DNA of 5,161 nt from Candidatus Thorarchaeota archaeon. GTDB taxonomy: Archaea > Asgardarchaeota > Thorarchaeia > Thorarchaeales > Thorarchaeaceae. The notes under the pieces are model-generated. The model did no database searches. It saw only the letters and a list, made by a program, of their open reading frames with translations, and was not told the origin of the DNA. The stretch is taken from assembly GCA_013138615.1 (NCBI GenBank), contig WTCK01000207.1, positions 1 to 5,161 on the forward strand, in the 5' to 3' direction. The translations under genes and the position numbers were made by a program. Positions 1 through 5,161 of the stretch are shown in pieces. How positions within the stretch are numbered: the stretch's first letter is position 1; each line of letters starts with the position of its first letter.

Positions 1-752
1 ATGAGATTAGGCACGCACACAAGAATGCTCGCTATACAATCAAGCTTTCAGAGCTCAATAATCTGGATCCAAAGGCTGATGACCCCGAGGGCGTTCCACT
101 TCATGGCATAATCTATGGCGGTCGTGACCCTGATACTTGGGTGCCAGTTCAGCAGTCCTTCAATTGGGCTCATGGAGTCCTTACTATGGGTGCCTCTCTC
201 GAATCCGAATCGACTGCAGCTACATTGGGAGCGGAGGGCATTAGGACTTACCAGCCTTTTGCAAACTTGGACTTCATCTCTATTCCTTTGGGGCGCTACA
301 TCCAAAATCATCTGGACTTTATGAAGGGCCTCAAGAGAGTACCGAAAATCTTCAGTGTTAATTATTTCCTTCGTGACAAGGAAGGGAACTACCTCAACGG
401 AAAGCAGGCCAAGAGGGTGTGGCTCAAGTGGATGGAACTGCGAGTCCACGAAGAGGTGGGTGCCCTCAGAACCCCGACTGGATATATCCCGAAGTATGAA
501 GACCTAAAACGTCTTTTCAAAAGCGTCCTCGATCAGGATTATAAAAGAACGGACTACGAACAGCAGTTTGAGATTGAAGTCACAGAGTTGCTGGCAAAGA
601 TTAGGAGAATTAGGAAGAAATACCGCGCGAGTGTGCCAGACGCACCAGACATTCTGTACAGACTGCTTAACGCGCAAAAATACCGGCTTCTTGCAGCCAG
701 ATCTCAATTCGGGGACAGCATTCGCCCCAGTTTGTTTGAAGACGAGGAGTAG
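1..752 (+). CDS. pckG: Phosphoenolpyruvate carboxykinase, GTP-type archaeal form (C-terminal part)
   Basis: This enzyme interconverts oxaloacetate and phosphoenolpyruvate using a nucleotide triphosphate, in the cytoplasm, and serves gluconeogenesis or anaplerosis. The window opens inside the gene: codons run from position 3 without a stop to TAG at 750-752, giving 249 residues, so the N-terminal part, with the P-loop and metal site, is missing. The visible part aligns from memory with the GTP-type family. NAR at residues 8-10 matches the N-x-R pair that contacts substrate and nucleotide (N403/R405 in animal PCK1). GGRDP at 39-43 holds the conserved Arg. FNWAHG at 53-58 and GASLESESTAAT at 63-74 cover the mobile lid. 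PKIFSVNYF at 114-122 and TPTGYIP at 157-163 are family signatures. The family is usually about 600 residues. The segment after LRDKEG lacks the WPGFGEN motif of animal and most bacterial enzymes, which points to the archaeal branch. Family assignment is firm; the preferred nucleotide is less certain. Confidence 0.93.
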   Translation, partial: EIRHAHKNARYTIKLSELNNLDPKADDPEGVPLHGIIYGGRDPDTWVPVQQSFNWAHGVLTMGASLESESTAATLGAEGIRTYQPFANLDFISIPLGRYIQNHLDFMKGLKRVPKIFSVNYFLRDKEGNYLNGKQAKRVWLKWMELRVHEEVGALRTPTGYIPKYEDLKRLFKSVLDQDYKRTDYEQQFEIEVTELLAKIRRIRKKYRASVPDAPDILYRLLNAQKYRLLAARSQFGDSIRPSLFEDEE

Positions 753-786
753 GGACTTCTGCTAGTACCTACATCTGTTCCTGATG

Positions 787-798
787 TTTTGCATTTTT
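787..798 (+). terminator. Possible T-rich transcription terminator downstream of pck
   Basis: Two T runs (TTTT at 787-790 and TTTTT at 794-798) lie 35-46 nt after the pck stop codon. Archaeal RNA polymerase commonly terminates at such U-rich stretches without needing a hairpin, and I see no clear stem in front of it. Its place between the pck stop and the TATA-like box at 872-879 fits a boundary between transcription units. This is inferred from composition only. Confidence 0.35.
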
Positions 799-871
799 CA
801 TAAGCACCGAACTGAATCCGGTGTATGACCGAAGCCCGCATGTTTGTCATCCTTTCAAATTTCACGAATGA

Positions 872-879
872 TTATAAAA
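872..879 (+). promoter_or_regulatory. Putative archaeal TATA box for the SCP2/FAD/Fe-S operon
   Basis: TTATAAAA is a good archaeal TATA-like match in a stretch of otherwise mixed composition, with a weak purine-containing BRE-like CGAA just upstream at 865-868. Archaeal transcription starts about 22-27 nt downstream of such a box, here near 898-905. That would give a leader of roughly 50 nt before the ATG at 951 and would leave the upstream in-frame ATG codons at 825, 840 and 879 out of the transcript. If translation really begins at 825, this box would be a chance match inside coding sequence. Confidence 0.45.
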
Positions 880-937
880 TGCGCAACTTCAAGAGCCAGA
901 ATGTGGTCAGAGGGTTAGCCTCAGGAACTGCTGAGGC

Positions 938-942
938 GGAGG
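938..942 (+). promoter_or_regulatory. Ribosome binding site that selects the ATG at 951
   Basis: GGAGG is followed by an 8-nt spacer and ATG at 951-953. It fits the 16S rRNA 3' end (CCUCC core). The spacing agrees with the other three sites in the window once the register within GGAGGTGA is taken into account. No comparable site precedes the in-frame ATG at 825. This decides in favour of a 119-residue rather than a 161-residue product. Confidence 0.6.
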
Positions 943-950
943 CCAACCTC

Positions 951-1310
951 ATGTTGGATGAACCAAAGGACTTCATAGGTTTTCTAATGGCTCAGCTTAT
1001 CAACAGGCAACTCGAGGACCCTAATCTTGAGTCGCGAGTCAAAGATTGGAAGATGACAGTTGTACTTGCGACTGATTACTACCCAGTCACGCTGACTTTC
1101 GACCGAGGTGTGAGATTCTCGATGGGTGCCGCTAGCGATGCGACGCTAATAGTTGAGATGTCTTTTGGTACAATAATCCGCCTTGTCATGGAAGAAACAT
1201 CAACAATCAAGGCATTTCTCAAGGGCGAGATCAAGGCGAGGGGAATGTTTCGCCATCCAGTGGCAATGAAGAGGTTCTATGGACTCCTTAATGCCGCACT
1301 GAAGGGGTGA
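951..1310 (+). CDS. SCP2-like (sterol carrier protein 2 fold) lipid-binding protein
   Basis: This is a small single-domain cytosolic protein of 119 residues with no signal peptide or membrane helix. SCP2-fold proteins hold a hydrophobic ligand (fatty acyl chains, sterols, acyl-CoA) in a tunnel between a beta sheet and helices. Residues 5-30 form the expected N-terminal helical part. Residues 34-56 resemble the alternating strands. Residues 63-79, DATLIVEMSFGTIIRLV, match the family pattern of an Asp-led strand followed by a helix. KAFLKGEIKARGMF at 87-100 matches the family's best-conserved stretch (aF..G.i...G). The reading frame is open back to an ATG at 825, which would add 42 residues (161 in all). 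Those residues do not resemble the domain, whereas ATG 951 has a strong GGAGG site and gives a normal domain length. Its stop lies 4 nt before the FAD oxidase and overlaps that gene's ribosome binding site, so the two are probably co-translated. The fold is a pattern match from memory; the ligand is unknown. Confidence 0.7.
   Translation: MLDEPKDFIGFLMAQLINRQLEDPNLESRVKDWKMTVVLATDYYPVTLTFDRGVRFSMGAASDATLIVEMSFGTIIRLVMEETSTIKAFLKGEIKARGMFRHPVAMKRFYGLLNAALKG
1306..1310 (+). promoter_or_regulatory. Ribosome binding site supporting the GTG start at 1315
   Basis: GGTGA, within a longer GGGGTGAT, lies 4 nt before GTG 1315-1317 and contains the TGA stop of the SCP2-like gene. It supports the non-ATG start and implies that ribosomes finishing the upstream gene reinitiate here. 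Confidence 0.7.
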
Positions 1311-1314
1311 TATT

Positions 1315-2739
1315 GTGAGTCTAAAGGAGAAGTTCGAGAGAATAGTTGGAGCTGACCATGTTTCGGATGGTGCTGCAGAGCGATACGTGTACTCCCGTGA
1401 CATGACAGAGAATCCTCCACGCACGCCTCAGCTTATTGTCATGCCATCAACCACCGAAGAGGTTCAGCAAATCGTGCGCCTTGCCAATGAGGAGCGAGTG
1501 CCTCTCGTGCCTTTTGCCACTGGGCAGAGTGTAGGCGGGCTAACCATCCCGCAGGTTAACGATGCTGTGATTGTGGATCTCAAACGCATGAACAAGATTC
1601 TGGATGTGGACGAAGAGGGAATGTACATGGTGGTTGAACCCGGAGTCACTTTTGGACATGTACGGAAGTACCTCGATGAAAATCATCCGGGCTTGCGGTA
1701 CACGTACGCCATCTCATCGCCTTTCACATCTGTTATTGCTAATGCGCTCCTTCAGGGGCTGTGTGACCTCTCTACGCGTTACGGCGCTATGGCTGAGTTC
1801 ATCAACGGTCTAGAGGCGGTTTTGCCCACGGGGGAGATCGTTCGTGTTGGCTCTGCGATACTGGGGGACGACAACTGGTTTGGACGATACCCATTACCGG
1901 ACTTGGTGGGCCTGTTCACTGGGTGGCAGGGGATGACTGGAATCGTCACAAAGATGGCTCTCCAACTCTGGCCTAAGAAGCCGTTTACAAGGCATTTTGC
2001 GTTGTTCACCTTTGGAGATTTCATGACTACTGATCTTCTGAAACAGATAGTCCGTGCAGATTTGGCGGATGACGCAGGTGCTCTCTCCTTCTCGGTTGTT
2101 AAGGGTCTCATTGGTATGCCAGCTCCAATTGAAGCTATTGAAGGCGAACCTGACTATGGAACATTTCTGACTTTGAGTGGCGTAACAAGTTTAGTGCTCG
2201 ATGAAAAGGTTAGATTGTTGGAACGCATGGTAAACAGCTCAAAGGTCAAAGAGCCAAAGAACCTGCTCATTCCATTTGAGGCCGTGGCACGGCTTATGAG
2301 CGAGGAAGCGTACGGGTGGGTCGACTTTCCGTCCGATTCATTCAAGCAGCTCACCGAATACGATGGACTGACATGGATGGGAACGTACATTCACACCAAG
2401 AATTGGGGCGAAGCTTTGTTCAAGGGTCGAAAGATAGTCGAGAAGTACGGCTATGAGCTGATGGCTTTCCTCAAACCAATGAAAGGAATGCACTTCTGTG
2501 AGTTCAAGTTCATTATTCGTTTCGAAAGAGACGACGAGAACCTGAAGAGGGTTCGGCAGTGCAACAATGAGTTGCTGGACCTTGCATTGGATCTGAAGGC
2601 TATCCCTTACAAGACGCCTGTCTGGTCGGCTAAGAAACTCCACGAGCGTGCTGACCCCAACTTCATCGAACTTGTTCGACGGATTCGTGACCTGCTCGAT
2701 CCGCATGGCATCATGAACCCGGGACGGTGGGGTCTATGA
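1315..2739 (+). CDS. FAD-linked oxidase/dehydrogenase, PCMH/VAO fold (GlcD-like)
   Basis: This 474-residue flavoprotein is expected to oxidise an organic substrate at FAD and pass electrons to the Fe-S protein encoded next. Residues about 37-112 hold the FAD-binding PCMH-type domain: PQLIVMPSTTEEV at 38-50, the pyrophosphate loop around PFATGQSVGG at 66-75, VDLKRMNKIL at 87-96 and VVEPGVTFGHV at 106-116. PDLVGLFTGWQGMTGIVT at 195-212 is the second FAD-contacting stretch, and LDPHGIMNPGRWGL at 461-474 is the typical C-terminal end of the family. The protein is soluble, without a signal peptide or membrane helix. Length fits GlcD, D-lactate dehydrogenase and related enzymes. The GTG start is supported by GGTGA 4 nt upstream. 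The gene sits 4 nt after the SCP2-like gene and overlaps the Fe-S gene by 4 nt. Substrate is not determinable: glycolate, lactate, alkyl-DHAP synthase-like and phenolic or alcohol oxidase relatives share this fold, and several motifs lean toward VAO/4-cresol dehydrogenase. Confidence 0.9.
   Translation: MSLKEKFERIVGADHVSDGAAERYVYSRDMTENPPRTPQLIVMPSTTEEVQQIVRLANEERVPLVPFATGQSVGGLTIPQVNDAVIVDLKRMNKILDVDEEGMYMVVEPGVTFGHVRKYLDENHPGLRYTYAISSPFTSVIANALLQGLCDLSTRYGAMAEFINGLEAVLPTGEIVRVGSAILGDDNWFGRYPLPDLVGLFTGWQGMTGIVTKMALQLWPKKPFTRHFALFTFGDFMTTDLLKQIVRADLADDAGALSFSVVKGLIGMPAPIEAIEGEPDYGTFLTLSGVTSLVLDEKVRLLERMVNSSKVKEPKNLLIPFEAVARLMSEEAYGWVDFPSDSFKQLTEYDGLTWMGTYIHTKNWGEALFKGRKIVEKYGYELMAFLKPMKGMHFCEFKFIIRFERDDENLKRVRQCNNELLDLALDLKAIPYKTPVWSAKKLHERADPNFIELVRRIRDLLDPHGIMNPGRWGL
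2726..2730 (+). promoter_or_regulatory. Ribosome binding site supporting the ATG at 2736
   Basis: GGTGG lies 5 nt before ATG 2736-2738. The alternative in-frame GTG at 2727 falls inside this site, so it is unlikely to be the start. The ATG overlaps the upstream TGA as ATGA, the usual arrangement for translational coupling. Confidence 0.65.
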
Positions 2740-3872
2740 CGTCAGATGAGTCTGTAATCGAACAATGGCTTCATAGCTGCGTTAGGTGCAGCAACTGCAA
2801 GTATGTATTCAGAGAGTACTCTCCTTCTTGCCCTTCCGGAGAACACTTCGGTTTCGAAACCTACTATGCATCTGGTCGCATATGGCTAGCACAAGCCCTC
2901 TACAAGGGAGAGCTGGAATGGGAGGTATCACTTCTGGACCCTATCTTTGCATGCACTACGTGTGGCAATTGTGAATCTCAGTGTTTGGCACCACACAGCG
3001 AGCACATTGTTGACATGATTGAAGAGCTTCGGGCAAGGGCTGTTCAAGAGATTGGCGGGCTGCCGAGTCATATTCGCTTCCGTGAGAATGTGGTTCAGTA
3101 TCACAATCCGTACGGTGCGGAACATCATAATCGAAACCTCGTGGAAACATACGGTCTGCCTCTTCAGGCCGAAACAGTGTACTTCGTGGGCTGCACATCC
3201 AACTACAGGGAAACCCAGATTCGCGATGCTACAATCTCTGTGCTGAAGAAGGCAGGTGTTGACTTCACAGTGGTGGACGAGTACTGCTGTTGTTCTCCAC
3301 TGATAAGAACTGGGCAGCTTGATCCGGTCAATGAAGCAGCACAACACAACGCCGATGCTATCAGAGCTGCCGGTGCCAAGAGAATTATCACGTCGTGCTC
3401 AGGATGCTATCGAACCCTCTCACGCGATTATCCAAAGCTCGGCGTTGATCTAGGAGTTGAAGTTGTTCACATCACTCAACTCCTCAAGGAGCTGATAGAC
3501 AAAGGTGCTATTGTACCAAAGCAAACTGAGCACCGTAAGATTATCACATGGCACGATCCCTGCCACCTTGGACGGGCTATGGGCATCTACGATGCACCAC
3601 GAGATGTCATCTCAAAACTCCCAGTAGATTTGGTGGAGATGGAAACCACACGTGAGAACGCTTGGTGCTGTGGGGGAGGCGGCGGGGCTAAGGCTGCCTA
3701 CAATGATTGGAGTGTTGAAACCGCAAGGACGCGAATTGAGCAGGCTCTAAGGACCGGTGCTGAACTGATTGTGTCGGCATGTCCATTCTGCACTCGCAAC
3801 CTCCGCGATGGCAGCTCTGAGGATGGTCCTCCGGTTATTGATTTGACAGAGCTAGTGGACCGGTTCATCTAG
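2736..3872 (+). CDS. Fe-S oxidoreductase with two Fe-S motifs and two CCG domains (GlcF/HdrD-like)
   Basis: This 378-residue cytosolic electron-transfer protein is the likely partner of the FAD oxidase. The N-terminal part has two Fe-S motifs: C15-x2-C18-x2-C21-x10-C32-P, with an unusually long last spacing, and C73-x2-C76-x2-C79-x3-C83, a normal [4Fe-4S] ferredoxin motif. Two cysteine-rich CCG domains follow. The first has C153, C184-C185-C186 and C221-x2-C224, with Cys where the motif Gly is expected. The second is canonical: C276, C311-C312-G313 and C349-x2-C352. In HdrB/HdrD these domains bind noncubane clusters; in LutA/GlcF relatives they bind Fe-S and relay electrons. There is no membrane helix and no HdrE-like gene in the window, so the final acceptor (quinone, ETF, ferredoxin or heterodisulfide) is unknown. 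The start is ATG 2736, which overlaps the FAD gene stop by 4 nt; an in-frame GTG at 2727 would add three residues. The family is sure; calling it HdrD or GlcF would be over-precise. Confidence 0.9.
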   Translation: MTSDESVIEQWLHSCVRCSNCKYVFREYSPSCPSGEHFGFETYYASGRIWLAQALYKGELEWEVSLLDPIFACTTCGNCESQCLAPHSEHIVDMIEELRARAVQEIGGLPSHIRFRENVVQYHNPYGAEHHNRNLVETYGLPLQAETVYFVGCTSNYRETQIRDATISVLKKAGVDFTVVDEYCCCSPLIRTGQLDPVNEAAQHNADAIRAAGAKRIITSCSGCYRTLSRDYPKLGVDLGVEVVHITQLLKELIDKGAIVPKQTEHRKIITWHDPCHLGRAMGIYDAPRDVISKLPVDLVEMETTRENAWCCGGGGGAKAAYNDWSVETARTRIEQALRTGAELIVSACPFCTRNLRDGSSEDGPPVIDLTELVDRFI

Positions 3873-3917
3873 GCTTGATATGTTGAATAGGTATCATCTT
3901 AAGCTGCGTCTACTAAT

Positions 3918-3922
3918 GGTGA
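3918..3922 (+). promoter_or_regulatory. Ribosome binding site of the MFS gene
   Basis: GGTGA is placed 4 nt before ATG 3927-3929, the same spacing as at the FAD oxidase gene. An in-frame TAA at 3900-3902 rules out any start further upstream, and the nearby ATG at 3916 is out of frame. The 54-nt gap after the Fe-S gene shows no convincing TATA box or T-rich terminator, so read-through from the operon is possible. Confidence 0.7.
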
Positions 3923-3926
3923 AGCT

Positions 3927-5161
3927 ATGACCCAAGGTGCACCTGTGAACAACTCTAGGGATGATGAAGCCCCTGCAACCGGTCATCCTCAAGAGAATTA
4001 CAGGGCATTGGAGCTTGTTGCCTACACACTCTTCGCGATAGGTCCGATGGTTGGAAACGGTGTCCTTGTGATGCTTGACGCCATGGCTTCTGACTTCAAT
4101 GTGAACCCTACTGATGTCATGCTTGCTATTACTGCCTTCATGATTCCCTTCGCAATTGTTCAGCTCTTCTCAGGTGCTATCTCGGATACCAAGGGTCGAG
4201 TGCCTGTGCTTACGTTTGGAATTTTCGTTTACCTGATCGCCATGCTACTGGAAATCTTCTCAACTTCACTCCCGATGTTCATCCTGGCGAGCGTCATCAG
4301 CGGCTTTGGATTTGGCTTTGTAAACCCTGTTCTTGTTGCTCTAATTACAGATGGCTGCTCACCCTCTGGCATTCCTAAGAGGATGGGGATTGTCGGAGCA
4401 CTGGCTGCGATAAGCGTCGGTTTGGGTCCGGCAATTGCTGGTCAGCTGGTAGTTTTTGGCTGGCAGATGTTCTATGCAGTCTTCTTGGTCTTGTCGCTTT
4501 TATGCCTTGCACTTCTTCGCCTTGTGAAACGCCCAGTGAATAAACAGTCAGGCAAACCCGCGATTGGGGAGCTCATCTCCAATCTCTCACTAGAACTCAA
4601 ACGCCCGGTTGTACTCCTACTGATGTTGTGCATATTCGCGGTTGGCTTATCATATTCCGCAACAATCCAATGGACATCTCGAGGCATGGCCGGAGTTGAC
4701 GAGGGGACGATTGGACTTCTTCTTCTGCTCACTGGAATCGTTGGGGGCGTGGCTGGCGTTTCTATGAGCCGAATTATGGGGCTTCGGGGCATCGGTACTG
4801 TGATTGCTCTCGGATTAGTCTCGCTCTTCACAGCTGTGGCTATTCTCCTGTTCGCAGGAGACCTTGCATTACCTGCTAATCTACCACTCATAGCAGTCGC
4901 ACTTCTAATTGCAGGTTGGGCTGGCGGCACGCTCTCTCCAGTTTTGATGACATACAGTCAGATACTTTCTCCTGAACGTCGTGGAGTGCTCGCTGGAATT
5001 CTTACTTCGTCGATGTTCATTGGCAATGCTCTAAACGTGCCAATTTACTCAAGCATCTTCGCTTTCGGAATCCAATGGGTCTACACTGCAATCCTTGTTG
5101 TTGCTGTGGCTCTATCCATACTAATGATAATGTTGTACCGAACTGCACCCAGACCTTCAAC
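3927..5161 (+). CDS. Major facilitator superfamily transporter, drug/H+ antiporter-like (3' end cut by window)
   Basis: This is an integral membrane transporter, with 411 residues visible before the window ends. A 27-residue polar, acidic N-terminal tail precedes hydrophobic segments that I place near 28-50, 66-84, 92-112, 115-140, 153-173, 178-198, 228-245, 260-282, 290-310, 318-340, 352-375 and 382-404. That makes all twelve expected helices, so probably only a short C-terminal tail is missing. A polar stretch at about 200-226 is the usual central cytoplasmic loop. MFS motif A appears as GAISDTKGR at 83-91 in the loop between helices 2 and 3. A motif-C-like GLGPAIAG at 165-172 in helix 5 is typical of proton-driven antiporters (DHA1-type). 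The second-half counterpart of motif A is weak (SRIMGLRG at 281-288). The gene follows the Fe-S gene by 54 nt on the same strand. Export of a drug-like compound or metabolite is the family expectation; the substrate is unknown. The frame escapes simple ORF listing because it has no stop in the window. Confidence 0.88.
   Translation, partial: MTQGAPVNNSRDDEAPATGHPQENYRALELVAYTLFAIGPMVGNGVLVMLDAMASDFNVNPTDVMLAITAFMIPFAIVQLFSGAISDTKGRVPVLTFGIFVYLIAMLLEIFSTSLPMFILASVISGFGFGFVNPVLVALITDGCSPSGIPKRMGIVGALAAISVGLGPAIAGQLVVFGWQMFYAVFLVLSLLCLALLRLVKRPVNKQSGKPAIGELISNLSLELKRPVVLLLMLCIFAVGLSYSATIQWTSRGMAGVDEGTIGLLLLLTGIVGGVAGVSMSRIMGLRGIGTVIALGLVSLFTAVAILLFAGDLALPANLPLIAVALLIAGWAGGTLSPVLMTYSQILSPERRGVLAGILTSSMFIGNALNVPIYSSIFAFGIQWVYTAILVVAVALSILMIMLYRTAPRPS

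Noticed and set aside
1..110. ATG at position 1 opening a short frame-1 reading frame
   Set aside because: It stops after about 36 codons, has no family resemblance, and overlaps the clearly recognisable PEP carboxykinase frame that starts at position 3.
48..449. Minus-strand reading frame of 133 codons
   Set aside because: It lies wholly antisense to the PEP carboxykinase coding sequence and its translation shows no domain; it is a shadow of the real frame.
2338..2706. Minus-strand reading frame of 122 codons
   Set aside because: Antisense to the C-terminal part of the FAD oxidase, whose motifs (including the final MNPGRWG) are intact on the plus strand.
2727..2735. GTG at 2727 as start of the Fe-S protein
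   Set aside because: It falls within the probable GGTGG ribosome binding site of ATG 2736, and the ATGA overlap with the previous stop is a more usual coupled start.
2928..3347. Minus-strand reading frame of 139 codons
   Set aside because: Antisense to the Fe-S protein; its Cys and His content is a by-product of the opposite strand, not a metal-binding motif with sensible spacing.
4472..4930. Minus-strand reading frame of 152 codons, rich in Pro, Arg, Ser and Thr
   Set aside because: It is opposite the MFS transporter helices; hydrophobic codons on one strand give such low-complexity polar translations on the other. The plus-strand frame is open to the window end and carries MFS motifs.
1..5161. 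CRISPR array, tRNA/rRNA gene, insertion sequence or long repeat
   Set aside because: Reading through the window showed no regularly spaced repeats, no tRNA-like T-loop/anticodon arrangement, no transposase frame and no terminal inverted repeats; almost all of it is accounted for by the five genes.

Overview
The window carries five genes, all on the + strand, and reads as the chromosome of an archaeon. Three things point there. The PEP carboxykinase fragment looks like the archaeal form of the GTP-type enzyme. The ribosome binding sites are GGTGA/GGAGG at consistent spacing, and there is a TTATAAAA box of archaeal type. The gene set (SCP2-like protein, FAD-linked oxidase, CCG-type Fe-S protein) is one I associate with uncultivated archaeal genomes. 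An Asgard lineage such as Thorarchaeota is possible from the roughly balanced base composition and gene content, but that is a guess and no phylogenetic marker is present.

Layout: (1) positions 1-752 hold the C-terminal 249 residues of a phosphoenolpyruvate carboxykinase whose start lies outside the window. (2) Positions 753-950 are probably non-coding: a T-rich tract at 787-798 may end the pck transcript, a TATA-like box at 872-879 may start the next one, and a GGAGG at 938-942 precedes the likely ATG of the next gene. (3) Positions 951-3872 form a tight three-gene operon: a small SCP2-like lipid-binding protein, a 474-residue FAD-linked oxidase of the PCMH/VAO fold, and a 378-residue Fe-S protein with two N-terminal Fe-S motifs and two CCG domains. 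The gaps are 4 nt and then a 4-nt ATGA overlap. (4) Positions 3927-5161 hold an almost complete 12-helix MFS transporter that runs off the right edge.

The FAD protein and the Fe-S protein together look like a GlcD/GlcF- or lactate-dehydrogenase-like module: a flavin site oxidises an organic substrate (probably a 2-hydroxy acid or an alcohol) and Fe-S centres pass the electrons on. The unusual part is the SCP2-like gene at the head of the operon, which suggests a hydrophobic or lipid-derived substrate. PEP carboxykinase next door is a central-carbon gene, probably in a separate transcription unit. The transporter could move a substrate or product of the operon, but its specificity cannot be read from the sequence.
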